This document shows, piece by piece, positions 1-11,734 of a stretch of DNA of 64,000 nucleotides (position 1 is its first letter; every line of letters starts with the position of its first letter). The translations under genes were made by a program, and so were the position numbers. Source of the DNA: Neisseria meningitidis (GTDB lineage Bacteria > Pseudomonadota > Gammaproteobacteria > Burkholderiales > Neisseriaceae); contig OV299793.1 in NCBI GenBank assembly GCA_923184405.1, positions 200,114-264,113 of the forward strand, in the 5' to 3' direction. The notes under the pieces were generated by a model. The model was not told the DNA's origin and did not search any database. It was given only the letters and a program-made list of their open reading frames with translations.

Positions 1-1120
1 GTATGCTTCGTTCAGTTACGTATTGCTACGGTGGAAAAGCAAACATAAACAGGATGACGGCGATCAACACACAACAGATACTGTCATGTACGCGGCTGAC
101 AATCGCCGCATGAATCAGCGTAGCACCGTATCAAATAGACGTATGGCAGTTGGTAAATAAAGATGATGAACGAATAGCAAGAACAAACGATAGATGGTAA
201 TCGAAAAATACACAAAACATATGAGTCATACTTGCGCAAACAAGATGATCACACCACGACGGCAGCAGCGGCGTTCGACGCGGGAACCATACCCGCCGGT
301 TGGAATACAGGCCGCGGTTGATGCCCATCATCATCGTTTGCGAAAATCAGACCGCGTAAGTGCTGCCGCGTCGAATTTGAACGCGCCCGAAAAAATCTGA
401 CCGAACACGTCGGAATCATCGGAATATTGGTCAAAATGATGAAAGCGCGATAAAGAGTTACAAAACCGCCATCAGGGGACGACGATTTCCGCCGCTTTAG
501 ATATGCGCCTGATGCCGCCGAAGATAATCAGCGCAGTTAAAATCACCAGGGCGACGCCGACATAATGAAGATCACAACCCCACGCCGCTTTGACGGTATC
601 AGCAATGGTATTGGTCTGAACCGCTTCAAACACAAAGCCGAAACAGAAAATCAGGCTCAGGGCGAACAACACGCCCAGCCATTTCTGCCCCAACCCGTGA
701 GTGATGTAGTAGGCAGGGCCGCCCGGAAATGGTGGTTGTCATAGTCGCGGACTTTGAGCTGCGCCAGCGAAGATTCGACAAACGCCGACTCATACCGATT
801 AAGGCGGTTACCCACATCAAAACACCGCGCCCGGCCGCCGACTTTGATGGCGATTGCCACGCCCGCGATATTGCCCACGCCCACGCGGCTGGCGAAAGTA
901 GGTTACAAATGCCTGAAACGGCGTGATGCCGTGAGGTCGTCCCTGTTTGCAGCCGCCGAGCATTTCTTTGATGCTGCGCCCGAACGGGCAGAAGTGAACA
1001 AAGCCCGTGGTTACGGTGAAGAAAAGCCCGTGCCAAAAGCACCTAAACCAAGTATGACCACATCGGATCGTTGATAGCGCCGACCCAGCCGTGCAGCCAT
1101 TCGGTAAAGTTCTCGTTCAT
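1..1120 (-). pseudogene. Sodium:alanine symporter (AGCS family), decayed and cut by the window edge
   Basis: Inner-membrane Na+/amino-acid symporter of the AGCS family. The start is the ATG at 1120, preceded by a strong ribosome site (AAGGAGGCGAT, 1121-1131), giving MNENFTEWLHGWV. Family-like segments then follow in shifting frames: a TM segment with the GVGNIAGVAIAI motif near 840-880, LGVLFALSLIFCFGF near 650-690, the RRISKAAEIVVP segment at 475-515, an IFSGAFKFDAAA-like stretch near 360-400, and MMGINRGLYSN at 295-335. ILFMFAFSTVA is still visible near position 40. Most native blocks are present in order, but frames break at least five times and substitutions are dense at the distal end. 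The 3' end lies outside the window. The family is clear; the exact substrate is inferred. Confidence 0.8.
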
Positions 1121-1278
1121 ATCGCCTCCTTAAAGTTGAAACTCACACATATTGGCGGTATGCAAGCAGGGTTTAAATTTTATAAGCGACCATTCTAGCA
1201 GATTGTCAACAAAATCAGAAAAATTTACATCGCCGCGCGGCTGCGGCGTTAGAATCACATTTGTTTGGAGCAAACACG

Positions 1279-2259
1279 ATGAAACAGCCTGTTTTGCCGT
1301 TACTTCCGGCGAGCCTGCCGGCATCGGCCCCGATATTTGTTTGGACTTGGCGTTTGACGCCTGCCCTGCCGCTGCGCGTGTGGGCGACAAACACCTGTTA
1401 AGGCGCGCGCGAAGCCTTGGGCAAAAGCGTCGTCCTGCGCGACTTCGATCCAGAATCAGGCGGCGCGGCATACGGCGAGCTGGAAGTGCTGACATCCCTG
1501 CCGTCGAAGCGGTTGAGGCGGGCAAACTCAATCCCGCCAACGCCGCCTATGTGCTGCAACTTTCGAGACACCGCGATCGCGAGCATTTCAGACGGCATTT
1601 TCGACGGCATCGTTACCGCGCCGCTGCACAAAGGCATCATCAACGACGCGAGCGCAAGCACAGGATGTTTCAGCGGACACACCGAATATCTGGCGGAAAA
1701 AAGCGGCACTGGGCAAGTCATGATGATGCTTGTAAGAAAAAGCCTGCGCGTCGCCCTCGTAACGACCACCTGCCGCTGAAGACGTTACCGCCGACATCAC
1801 GCAACCGCTGATTGAAGCGTCGCTCGCATTTTGCATCACGACAAAAAACACAAATTCTGCATCAAAAATCCCAAAATCCTAGTCGCCGGACTCAACCCCC
1901 ACATCGGTGTAGGCGGACACCTCGGACACGAAGAAGCCGACACCATTATCCCCGCGCTCGAAAACCTGCGCCGCGAAAGGATAAACCTCGCAAACCCGTA
2001 TCCGGCGGATACCTTGTTCCAACCGTTTATGCTCAAAGGTGCGGATGCCGTATTGGCGATATACCACGACCAAAGACTGCCCGTGTTGAAATACCACAGT
2101 TTCGGGCAGGGCGTAAACATCACACTAGGAATGCCATTTATCCGCACCTCCGTCGATCACGGCACCGCGCTCGATTTGGCGGCAATAAGCACGGCGGATT
2201 CCGGCAGCCCATTAACTGCCGTGGAGACCGCCGTCGAGATGGCGCGCGGCAGCCTTTAA
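1279..2259 (+). pseudogene. pdxA: 4-hydroxythreonine-4-phosphate dehydrogenase, frameshifted
   Basis: PdxA oxidises 4-phosphohydroxy-L-threonine in the DXP-dependent pyridoxal phosphate pathway in the cytoplasm. The start is ATG 1279 (MKQPV). A single base is then missing, and the family N-terminus AVTSGEPAGIGPDICLDLAF continues in another frame. Later blocks are [94 protein letters not shown] and the C-terminus AVEMARGSL before TAA 2257. At least four frameshifts are needed to link these, near 1290, 1400, 1490 and 1770-1830. Full native length (about 330 residues) is spanned. The metal-binding His of GLNPH and the YHDQ motif survive. Confidence 0.9.
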
Positions 2260-2272
2260 AGATGATAAAGAC

Positions 2273-3300
2273 CCGTCATTTCCGCGCAGGCGAGAATTCA
2301 GTCTGTCAGATTCAGTTGTTTTTGGGTTTCAGGTATTTCAAATCGTCATTCCCGCCCAGGCGAGAATCCGGACCATCGGGCGACGGCAATATTCAAGATT
2401 ATCTGAAAGTTTGAGGTTCTAGATTCCCGTTTTCACCGGAATGACGAAAGGTTGCGGGAATCCAGACTATTCGGTTTGGGGCGAATGTTTAGAGGTTTCA
2501 GGCAACTTCCAGACCGTCATTCCCACGCAGGCGGGAAAACAAACCATTGGACAACGACAATATTCAAAGATTATTTCCAACTTTGAGGTTATAGATTCCC
2601 GTTTTCACTAGTATGAGGCAATCTTTAGGGAACCCGGATTGTTCGGTCTCGGATAATATAAGATTTCAGACAAATTCTAATACCGTCATTCCCGCGAAGA
2701 CAAGAATCCAGTCCATTGGACGACGGCAATATTCATAGATTATCTCAAAGTTTAGAGTTCTAGATTCCCGATTTCACGATAATGACGGCATGTTGCAAGA
2801 ATCCGGATATATTCGGCTGCATCAGTAATTAAAATATTCGGTGCAAATTCTAAACCGTCATTCCCGCGAATGTGCGAGAAATCCTGGAATTTGGGCGGCG
2901 GCAATATTCAAAGATTATCTGAAAGTTTAGAGGTTCTAGATTAACGTTTTCACGGGAATGACGAAAGGTTGTGAGAATCTAGACCTTTGGGCAGCGGCAA
3001 TATTCAAAGATTATCCGAAAGTTTAAGGTTCTACATTCCCGTTTACACGGGAATGACCAAAGATGGCAGCAATAACTGAAAAATTTAGGTAGATAATCGA
3101 AATTTCTAAGTTATAGAAATCATAATCAAAAATGCGGAATGATTCAAACGAAATTGAGAATCCTAGTCCTTTTTTCAACGGCAATATTCAAACATTGTCC
3201 GAAAGTTTGAGGTTCAAAATTCACATATTAACGGCAATGACGTAATATTGCGGGAATCACGGGAATGACGGAATGTTGCAGGAATCATGGGAATGGAGGA
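2273..3300. repeat. NIME array: alternating dRS3 and RS repeats
   Basis: About 1 kb without a gene, built from repeated units. Each has a degenerate dRS3 box (GTCATTCCCGC, spacer, GCGAGAAT or GCGGGAA; near 2277, 2345, 2516, 2683 and 2858), a shared middle (GGCAATATTCA, GATTATCTGAAAGTTT) and an inverted box (GATTCCCGTTTTCAC, GGAATGACG; near 2422, 2595, 2762, 2940 and 3034). This is the neisserial intergenic mosaic element pattern. The copies are diverged from each other, and the right end (3230-3310) decays into short GGAATGACGG or GGAATGGAGG motifs. I see no gene-like coding signal inside. Confidence 0.85.
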
Positions 3301-3362
3301 ATGTTTCGGTAATCACAGGAATGGCGAAGTTTCAGACGGCATTGCAGGTATCCGAACCCATG

Positions 3363-3398
3363 TAAAAAAGAGGTTCTGCGGAACAGAACCTCTTTTGC
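3363..3398 (-). terminator. Rho-independent terminator of rne
   Basis: Perfect inverted repeat AAAAGAGGTTCTG / CAGAACCTCTTTT with a short loop, lying just past the minus-strand stop of the RNase E gene. It ends in an A-run on this strand, which is a T-run on the transcript strand. Confidence 0.8.
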
Positions 3399-3408
3399 CG
3401 CCGTCAGT

Positions 3409-6146
3409 TCAGCCTTGCCGGGTTTCGACTTGGATCATTTCTTCGGCAGGGACGGTTGCGACTTCAGACGGCAGGCTGTTCGGAACGGCGCAAACCGCGT
3501 CCGGCTTGGACTTCAGGTTGTGCCGCCCATGCCTTCAATGCGGCAGGGTCGGTTTCGATCAGGACGAGTCCAGCCGGTTTGTGCGGTTTCCGTGCCTGTT
3601 CCGCCGCAGCCGTAAAGGTTGCGGTTTCAGACGGCATTTCCTGTGCTTCGGCTTTCGGTGTCGCGCGCTTCGGGCAGGATGGCGGCGGTGGCACGGCGGA
3701 TTTTTTCCGCCGCATCATAAACCAGTGCGTCGCCGTTTGAAACGGCGGGAGATGCTGTCGGAAGATCCCTTTCTGCAACCGGATCGGCAATGCTGACGGT
3801 AATCGGCGCGTTTGCGTCGGTTTCGCCGAAACGTGCGCGGCGGCGGAACGGACTTTGTCGGCGGTGTCGTGAATATTCAGGTACTGCTCGATTTTGGCGG
3901 CAGACGGAATATTGCGTTTTTGCCGTTTTGACGGCGGTCGCGCTGATTGTTGCGCCCGCGGCGTTCTTTGGCATCTCGGCTGTCGCGTTCGCGGCGGTTG
4001 CGTTCGGATTTGGGCTTGCTGCCTTTGTCTTCTGCGGTATGCGGTTCGGACGGCGTGTTTTCCGCTGTCTGAACGGTTGTTTCGGCAACGGTGGCGGTTT
4101 CCGGCGCGGTTTGGCCGCGTTCGCTGCGGCTGCCGTTGCGGCGGCGTTTTCCGGTTTGCACTTCGGTTTCGGACGGTGCGGCATCTGCAACGGTTGCGGC
4201 AGGCTGTATGTTGCGGTCTTGGATTTCCGCTTCGTCGGCGCGTCCGGCGGCACGGTCGCCGCGTTCGTTGCGGCGGCGGTTGCCGTTGTTGCGCGTTTCG
4301 GCTTTGTCGGCGCGCTTCCTGTCCGGCAGTTTTGCCTGCCACTTCGCGGACTTCTACTTTGCTGCCTTCGCGTTTGCTGCGGCGCGGGTTTTGGCGGCGG
4401 TTGTTGGCGCGGCTGCCGCTGCGGTTTGCCGTGCTGCGTTTTCGGAGGTTTCGGCAGCGGGCGCGGCTTGGGTTTCGCTGCCGCCGAAAATGCGTTTCAA
4501 CCAAGCTTTGAAGCTGTCCCACCAAGAGGCTTTTTCTCAGGGGCGACAGTCGGTGCAGGCTGGGTATGGCGTACGCCTTTGACAGCTGGCTCAGGACGGG
4601 AAGCTTTGGCTTTTTCGCTGCCGAAAGGTTTGGCGGATTCGTCTTCTTCCGGCTCGGCAACGCGTTTGTAGCTCAGTTCGCCGTCTTCTTCTACGTCATC
4701 AATGCGGATGCGGTTGATTTCGTAGTGCGGATTTTCCAAGTGGATGTTTGGAATCAGGACGACGTTGACATCCAAACGCTCTTCCATCGCAAACAGCTCG
4801 GCGCGTTTTTCGTTCAGCAGGAAGGTGGCGACATCGACGGGCACTTGTGCATGCACTTCAGCGGTGTTGTCACTTCATCGCTTCTTCCTGAACCATACGC
4901 AAAACGTGCAGGGCGGTGGATTCGATGCCGCGGATGACGCCTGTGCCAGCGCAGCGCGGACAGGCGACGTGGCTGCTTTCGCCCAAAGCCGGTTTCAGAC
5001 GTTGGCGGCTCAATTCCAAAAGGCCGAAACGCGAAGTTTGCCCATTTGCACGCGGGCGCGGTCTTTTGAGCGCATCGCGCAGGACGTTTTCAACATCGCG
5101 CTGATGTTTCGGATTTTCCATGTCGATGAAGTCGATGACGACCAAACCACCCAAGTCGCGCAGGCGCATTTGACGGGCAACCTCTTCGGCGGCTTCCATA
5201 TTGGTTTTGAACGCGGTGTCTTCAATGTCAGAGCCGCGTGGCGCGGGCAGAGTTGACGTCGATGGAAACCAGGGCTTCGGTGTGGTCGATCACAATCGCG
5301 CCGCCGGAGCGCAGACTGACGCTGCGTGAGAACGCGCTTTCAATTTGATGTTCGATTTGGAAACGGGAGAACAGCGGCGTGTGGTCTTGATAGAGTTTCA
5401 GACGGCCCATATCGCCCGGCATGACGTAGCTCATGAACTCGGCAACTTGGTCGTGAACTTCTTGATTGTCCACCAAATCTCACCGATATCAGGACGGAAA
5501 TAGTCTCGAATCACTCGGATCAGCAGTGAGCTTTCCATAAAGAGCAGGTAAGGGTCGCGATGCGCTTTGCCTGCTTCTTCAATGGCCTGCCAGAGTTGTT
5601 TGAGGTAGTTCAAGTCCCATTCCAACTCTTCCGCGCTGCGGCCGATACATGCTATACAGGCAATGATGCTAATGCCGTTTGGAATGTCGAGTTCAGCCAT
5701 GACGGCTTTCAACTCTTGACAGCTCTTCGCCTCCGATACGGCGGGATACGCCGCCGCCGCGCGGGTTGTTCAGCATCAATAAAAAATAGCGGCAAACCAG
5801 GCTGATGAAAGTGGTCAGCGCCGCCTTTGTTGCAGCGTTCGTCTTTTTCGACTTGGACAATGACTTCCATGCCCTCTTTGAGCACGTCCTGAATACGCGC
5901 CCTGCCGCCTTCGTAGTCGCGGAAATATGAACGCGATACTTCCCTAAACGGCAAAAGCCGTGGCGGTCGGTTACGTAATCGACGAAACATGCTTCCAGTG
6001 ACGGCTCGATGCGGGTAATGATACCTTTGTAGATATTGCCTTTACGCTGTTCTTTGCCCAGCGTTTCGATGTCCAAGTCCAAAAGGTTTTGGCCATCGAC
6101 AATGGCGACGCGCAGCTCTTCGGCCTGCGTTGCGTCTGAATAACAT
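3409..6146 (-). pseudogene. rne: Ribonuclease E, multiply frameshifted
   Basis: RNase E is the endoribonuclease that starts mRNA decay and processes rRNA and tRNA at the inner membrane. The best start is ATG 6146 (MLF..., then QAEELRVAIVDGQNL in a shifted frame). Next comes the S1-domain part GNIYKGIITRIEPSLEACFVDY (6000-6060) and the catalytic core with [23 protein letters not shown] near 5240-5310 (a catalytic DVNS-type aspartate segment). [19 protein letters not shown] lies near 5100-5150 and the Zn-link motif CPRCAGTG near 4950. The tail is a basic, repetitive Arg/Ala-rich scaffold ending AEEMIQVETRQG at TGA 3411. At least six frame changes occur, e.g. near 5990, 5700, 5460, 5230, 4860, 4500 and 3440. 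As this is a core gene, sequence error is as likely as real inactivation. Confidence 0.88.
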
Positions 6147-6660
6147 TCCTGCCACGATCACCTCGTGGACGGAGGCGGCATTAAGCCGAGCCGGTCTAGT
6201 TTGACGATACCGTAAATGGATGACTTTTCCGATGTATTCGGATAAAGACGGTAACCAGTTTATGAGTTGAAAATCCGCAGCGATGCACCGATCCGCAGAA
6301 CCGTGAACGCGGAATCGTACGGAAAATGAAAGCTATACAGAACGTTGCGGATGTCTGTATGCCGCGTTCCAAACGCTACGGTCAGAAAAATTACTCAAAA
6401 CAAATACTAATTAGTCGCGATGCCTGTGTTTTCGGCGGTTTACGTTTAAGCCATCAGGCCCGAATGACGTCTTAATTACGAGCCGAAACGGCAAAATCAA
6501 TTCAAACTTGATTATGATTCTGCGCCTGCAAAATTGGAACAGGCGCAGCAAAAATGCTTTGCGGAGTGCGTTTTTAATATAAAAATACGTTTGAAAGTAA
6601 ACCGTTTCGGTAAGCGCAGCAGGCGCATCTTTTGCCAAAACAGATGTTCGAATTATAGAT
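6147..6660. other. Divergent intergenic region between rne and rluC
   Basis: About 510 bases without a supported gene. It should hold the rne promoter and its long leader on the minus strand and the rluC promoter on the plus strand. I see AT-rich patches (6390-6420 and 6560-6600) but no convincing -35/-10 pair or known RNA element. The sequence next to the rne start is already altered relative to the expected coding start. Confidence 0.5.
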
Positions 6661-6664
6661 GAAA

Positions 6665-7698
6665 ACGCAATGAAATAAGCAAAGATTCGATCGAACTTGA
6701 TAGGAACCCGCCGAACAGGAGGCGGGGCAACGCCTTGATAACTATCTGATAAAAATCCTCAGGCAACACCCAAGAGCCATATCCACCGCATTATCTTGCG
6801 CAGCCAAAGAGGTACTGTGGTTGAACAAACGCTGCAAAGCCGACGAGCCGTATTTGCGGAGGGGATACAGTGCCCAGATTCCGCCTCAGCGCGTGGCGGA
6901 GAAGGAAATGCCGTCTGAAAGGCGTGCCGCCATCACAAGCTGCATCCACGTTTTGACATTGTTTACGAAGAACGATCGTTTTTAGTCATCGACAAACCGT
7001 CCAAAGTTGCCGTCCACGGCGGAAACGGCATGAAGTTTCGGCGTTATCGAACAGTTGCGCCGCGCCCGTCCGGAAGGCGAAGTATCTGGAGTTGGTTCAT
7101 CGTTTGGACAAGGACACGAGCGGCTTGTTGATGGTGGCGAAGAAACGCAAGCGCGCTCGCCAAACTGCACGAAACCATCCGTAACGACCACCCCAAAAAT
7201 AACCTACACTGTGCAACGCCGATCGACAAACTGCCGGACGACAGACCGCCATGTCAAACACCCCCTGCACAAGAAAGCTGCACAAGCAGCACAAGGCGAA
7301 AAGAACCTGAAGCATAATCAGTAGCACGACGAGCAGTCGACGCATACAGTGTTCCGTGTGTTAAGCCGTTTTCAGACGGCAATTTGCACGGTGTCAGACT
7401 GTCGCACCTGACTTTGGTGCGGGCGACGTTGAAAACGGGGCGCACGCACCAAATCCGCGTCCACCTGAAATCTCAAGGCTGTCCGATTGCGGGCGACGAA
7501 CGCTACGGCGATTATCAGGCGAACCGTCGTTTGCAGAAGTTGGGATTGAAGCGGATGTTTTGCACTCCGAGCTGCACCCGAACCATCCGCTCCCCGGCGA
7601 ACCGCTGGTGTTGAAAGCGGAGCATACCGCTGGATTTGGCACAGTTTGCGGTGATGATGCAAAGCGGGACGAACAATGTGAACCCCGATGCCGTCTGA
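6665..7698 (+). pseudogene. rluC: 23S rRNA pseudouridine synthase (RluC-like), frameshifted
   Basis: Pseudouridine synthase of the RluA family, probably acting on 23S rRNA. The S4-like N-terminus is visible at 6700-6850 (LDNYL, KILRQHPKSHIHRII and VNKRCKADEPYLRRG, in changing frames). The catalytic block VHRLDKDTSGLLMVAKK follows near 7090-7150 and contains the RLDKDTSG motif with the active Asp. Next come [21 protein letters not shown] and [20 protein letters not shown] at 7380-7505. The end NVNPDAV is formed by a DNA uptake sequence whose TGA (7696) is the stop codon. The start codon is not clear. At least six frameshifts lie between 6740 and 7620. lpxB follows 50 bases downstream. Confidence 0.82.
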
Positions 7699-7747
7699 AG
7701 CGCTCGGCCGGCATCGGGACGAGAATGTATGTGAAGACAGAACGAAT

Positions 7748-8904
7748 ATGGTTGATTAAAAAAGCCCTCTGATTGCTGTCAGTGTCAGCGAAGCGTCGGG
7801 CGACCTGTTGGGGGCGCACCTGATACGCGCCATCCGCAAGCGTTGCCCACAGGCGCGTTTTGTCGGTATCGGCGGCGAACTGATGAAGGCGGAAGGTTTC
7901 AAGAGCCTTTATGATCAGGAGCGACTGGCGGTGCGCGGCTTTGCCGAAGTGGTCAGGCGGCTGCCAGAAATTCTACGGATACGCAGGGGGCTGGTACGGG
8001 ATTTGCTGTCGTTGAAACCTGATGTCTTTGTCGGCATCAGTATGCGCCCGATACTAATCCGGGTGTGGCGGAGACGCTCAAACAGTCGAGAATTCCGACC
8101 GTACATTATAATCAGCCCGTCGGTTTGGGCGTGGCGGCGGGAACGCGTGGGCAAAATCGTGCATCAAGTCAACCGCGTGCAGTGCCTGTTCCCGATGGAG
8201 CCGCAGCTTTATCTCGATGCGGGCGGACGTGCGGAGTTTATCGGTCATCCGATGGCGCAGCTTATGCCCCTGGAAGACGACCGTGAAACGGCGCGGAAAA
8301 CTTTGGGCGTGGATGCCGGCATCCCCGTATTCGCCCTGCTGCCCGGCAACCGCGTCAGCGAAATCGACGATATGGCGCAAGTGTGTTTTCAGACAGCATT
8401 ATTGTTGTTGGAACGCTATCCCGCCGCACGCTTCCTGCTGCCTGCCGCAGCGGAGGCGACAAAGCGGCGTTTGGCGGAAGGTTTTGCAGCGGCCGGAGAT
8501 TGCCGGATTGCCGCTGACGGTAATCGACAGACAGTCTGAAACAGTGTGCAGGGCGGCGGATGCGGTGCTGGTAACGAGCGGTACGGCAACCGTGGAGGTG
8601 GCGTTGTGTAAGCGTCCGATGGTCATCAACTACAAGATTTCGCCGATGACCTATGCATATGTGAAACGCAAAATCAAAGTACCGCATGTAGGCCTGCCGA
8701 ATATCCTGTTGGGTAAGGAGGCTGTGCCGGAGATGTTCAATCTGAGCAAAACCGGAAAAACTGGCGGCAGCGTTGGCGGACTGGTACGAACACCCCGATA
8801 AGGTTGCTGCGCTGCAACAGGATTTCAGGGCGTTGCACCTGCTGTTGAAAAAAGATACAGCGGATTTGGCCGCAAACACAGTTTTAGAAGAGGCAGGATA
8901 TTGA
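7748..8904 (+). pseudogene. lpxB: Lipid-A-disaccharide synthase, early stop and frameshifts
   Basis: LpxB joins UDP-diacylglucosamine and lipid X to form the lipid A disaccharide at the inner membrane. ATG 7748 reads M-V-D and then TAA, where AAA (Lys) is expected. After a frame change the protein continues PLIAVSVSEASGDLLGAHL, RAIRKRCPQARFVGIGGELM, RGFAEVVRRLPEILRIRR, SVWAWRRERVGKIV, a gap, FALLPGNRVSEID, PLTVIDRQSETVCRAADAVLVTSGTAT and PHVGLPNILLGKEAVPE. It ends LEEAGY at TGA 8902. Further shifts lie near 8040-8100, 8490 and 8745. Spanned length (about 385 codons) matches the family. Meningococci are known to survive without lipid A, so loss would be tolerable here, unlike in most Gram-negatives. 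Confidence 0.88.
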
Positions 8905-9158
8905 GAGGTTAATGGATTATTTTCATGAAGCAGCACGTATCACAAAATAACGTTTAGAAATTGTGATTAATTGCACATCAAACAATAAGTATTTAAGATG
9001 AATTCCAAATCAAGTACAACTTGCTCGAATGTGATTAAGGTTAATATATAATGCTAAAATAAAGGAAGAGTTTAAACAACTGAAATTTCATAAGAGTAGT
9101 AGAACCAACTTGGACTCAAAAAATCTTAAACTCATTGTTTTTGAAAAGGTAAAATAAT

Positions 9159-9560
9159 ATGACAACTTATACCATTCCAAAAAAAGATTATCAATTTCTG
9201 TATATATATGAGGGCACTCTATTAAACTATACTTTGAAAAACGATGAATTCCATATCATCGTCCGTAATGTGGATTATCCGACTTTCCTCAAGAGATTCC
9301 TACACCAAATTATACAGACTAGGTAAAAATTAAATTCAAGCAGTTCAGCTATCTGAAATTTATCTATGGATACGACTACGAAGAACCAAGACAAAAATAT
9401 CAAAAATGTATTGGAACTTGGAGAATTAAAGCAGGATGATGAAATCTTGATTATGGAGGTGCGCTGGAAGTGATAGGCAGTAGAAAGGATCTTCCGACCC
9501 TATTTAGTATAGACATAGTTTGCCGGGAAATAGAGTTAGAATCTTTAGATCAGAGAGTTT
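9159..9560 (+). pseudogene. AT-rich gene of unknown function, probably frameshifted
   Basis: Unrecognised. A 55-codon ORF starts at ATG 9159 (MTTYTIPKKDYQFLYIYEG) after an A-rich leader and ends at TAA 9324. The same coding style carries on in other frames to about 9560 (KFKQFSYLKFIYGYDYEE; LGELKQDDEILIMEVRW). The gene was therefore likely about 130 residues long and is now broken. It is far more AT-rich than lpxB or dapB beside it and has aromatic and acidic repeats, like many small immunity-type proteins. Function is not assignable. Confidence 0.35.
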
Positions 9561-9717
9561 CAATTAAACGAGCTGTAACATATTATGCTGAGCAGGCAAC
9601 TAAATCGTATTTCTTTTCGAGTTGAAACTCACCGACAATCTCACTGGAGATCTGTCCTTCGGGGCGGTAGAATCAGTACTTTATTTGGGAGGGGCGTAAC
9701 CCACTTACGAATCAGGG

Positions 9718-9758
9718 CAACACATAAGGCGACGCTTTATGTGTCGTCCCGTGTGTTG
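9718..9758. terminator. Stem-loop, probable terminator
   Basis: Nested inverted repeats: CAACACA (9718) with TGTGTTG (9752), and alternatively ACACATAA with TTATGTGT. They lie downstream of the unknown AT-rich ORF, with no strong T-run. Confidence 0.4.
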
Positions 9759-9792
9759 AAACATTGATATGCCGATACAGAGCCAGTCGGCA

Positions 9793-9829
9793 AAATGCCG
9801 TCTGAACAATATCTTTTCAGACGGCATTA
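9793..9829. terminator. Inverted DNA uptake sequence pair (dapB terminator)
   Basis: ATGCCGTCTGAA followed after nine bases by TTCAGACGGCAT, flanked by short A and T tracts. It lies just past the dapB stop (minus strand). This is the usual neisserial terminator made of two DUS copies. Confidence 0.85.
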
Positions 9830-9839
9830 TGTATGGGGG

Positions 9840-10652
<813 letters not shown>

Positions 10653-10664
10653 CAAGTGTGTTCC

Positions 10665-11030
10665 TTATTGTTTGTCTGCGTTTTGTTTCGCTCCGAAGGC
10701 TCCAGCAGTACTTTGCAGGACATCGCCTTCGGAGCGGCCGAGCACGCCGTTTTCAAATAGACGGTCAGATTGCTGCGTTCTTCGATGATGCCGATGCGGG
10801 AGATGTTGAAGCTAGAATCCCAGCGATCAGCAAATGTGAACAAGCCTCGCGCAGCATGGACCTGCTCGAGCAGGAGAAGGACTTCATCTCCTGGGAATGC
10901 AGCGAATGCAAGCCGGCTAAAGGCGCACAGATTCGACTTCGTTCAGCTGAATGATTTTGAAATTGCACGACAAGAACAGTGAAACACATTCCACAATCCA
11001 CCCTGCAAGGCAGAACAATGACGAAAGGGC
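10665..11030 (-). pseudogene. bamE: Outer membrane assembly lipoprotein BamE (SmpA/OmlA), decayed
   Basis: BamE is a small lipoprotein of the beta-barrel assembly machine at the inner face of the outer membrane. The C-terminal half reads ADRWDSSFN-SRIGIIEERSNLTVY, matching the DRWDYTF-RNGII-ERSNLTVYF block of neisserial BamE. A further shifted segment gives the ADKQ end at TAA 10667. Upstream, FKIIQLNEVES and a degraded copy of the glycine-rich pair of helices are visible, as is a weak CVSLFLSCNF segment at about 10970-11010 where the mature N-terminus should be. The lipobox is not intact. Divergently transcribed fur lies 250 bases away, the common arrangement. Confidence 0.75.
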
Positions 11031-11283
11031 AATATTAGGGTATTGCTCGCAGCTATACCCCACCGAAGACAACGAGACGACACCTGACTTCAAACTGCTT
11101 AAATATTTAACAAAAGCGAACGATAATCATACGCTTAAGAGATTTCCCGTCTTTATCCAGACAGCGACCGCCCGTCCGCCGTTGCGGTTTTGCTAGTACA
11201 AACTGCTATGGTACGGATAGTGCGCAAACATGTATGAAATTGCGTATTATAGCGTCTATTATTTTACAGGGATATTGAATATT

Positions 11284-11718
11284 ATGGAAAAATTCAGCAA
11301 CATTGCGCAACTGAAAGACAGTGGACTGAAAGTTATCGAACCGCGTTTGAAGATTTTGGATTTGTTCGAGACTCATGCGGAAGAGCATTTGAGTACCGAA
11401 GATGTCTACCGTATTTTGTTGGAAGAGGGTGTGGAAATCGGTGTAGCGACGATTTATCGCGTGCTGACACAATTTGAGCAGGCGGGCATTTTGCAACGCC
11501 ACCATTTTGAAACGGGCAAGGCGGTTTATGAGTTGGACAAGGGCGACCACCACGACCATATCGTCTGTGTGAAGTGCGGCGAGGTAACGGAATTCCACAA
11601 TCCCGAAATCGAAGCCCTGCAAGACAAAATCGCCGAGGAAAACGGCTACCGCATCGTCGATCACGCGCTTTATATGTACGGCGTGTGCAGCGACTGTCAG
11701 GCCAAGGGCAAACGTTAA
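11284..11718 (+). CDS. fur: Ferric uptake regulator
   Basis: Iron-responsive DNA-binding repressor of 144 residues, intact. I chose ATG 11284 (MEKFSNIAQLKDSGLKV) over the in-frame ATG at 11230 because it matches the family length and start. The winged helix occupies residues about 1-85 (PRLKILDLF, VATIYRVLTQFEQAGIL). The metal-binding and dimerisation half contains the histidine cluster DKGDHHDHIV, then C95-x2-C98 and C135-x2-C138, the structural zinc pairs. Residues 18-19 are I-E, where T-G is typical. The gene is clean within a region of broken genes. The upstream 11030-11280 stretch is AT-rich and should carry the fur and bamE promoters. Confidence 0.96.
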   Translation: MEKFSNIAQLKDSGLKVIEPRLKILDLFETHAEEHLSTEDVYRILLEEGVEIGVATIYRVLTQFEQAGILQRHHFETGKAVYELDKGDHHDHIVCVKCGEVTEFHNPEIEALQDKIAEENGYRIVDHALYMYGVCSDCQAKGKR

Positions 11719-11734
11719 ATCCGGACGGATTATT

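Noticed and set aside
2273..3300. Regular repeats considered as a CRISPR array
   Set aside because: Repeat units are dRS3/RS elements of unequal spacing with similar, not unique, interiors; no cas genes.
3464..4660. Long minus-strand ORF of 398 codons, Arg/Pro/Gln rich
   Set aside because: It is mostly the wrong frame of the Ala/Glu/Arg-rich scaffold tail of rne. Only its last part (AGLVLIETDPAALKAWAAQP) is the real RNase E frame, reached through a frameshift.
3790..4671. Plus-strand ORF of 293 codons, Gly/Ala/Phe/Cys rich
   Set aside because: Antisense shadow of the rne tail; no ribosome site and low-complexity composition.
6147..6660. Possible riboswitch or structured leader upstream of rne or rluC
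   Set aside because: No conserved motif or clear multi-stem fold could be traced by eye.
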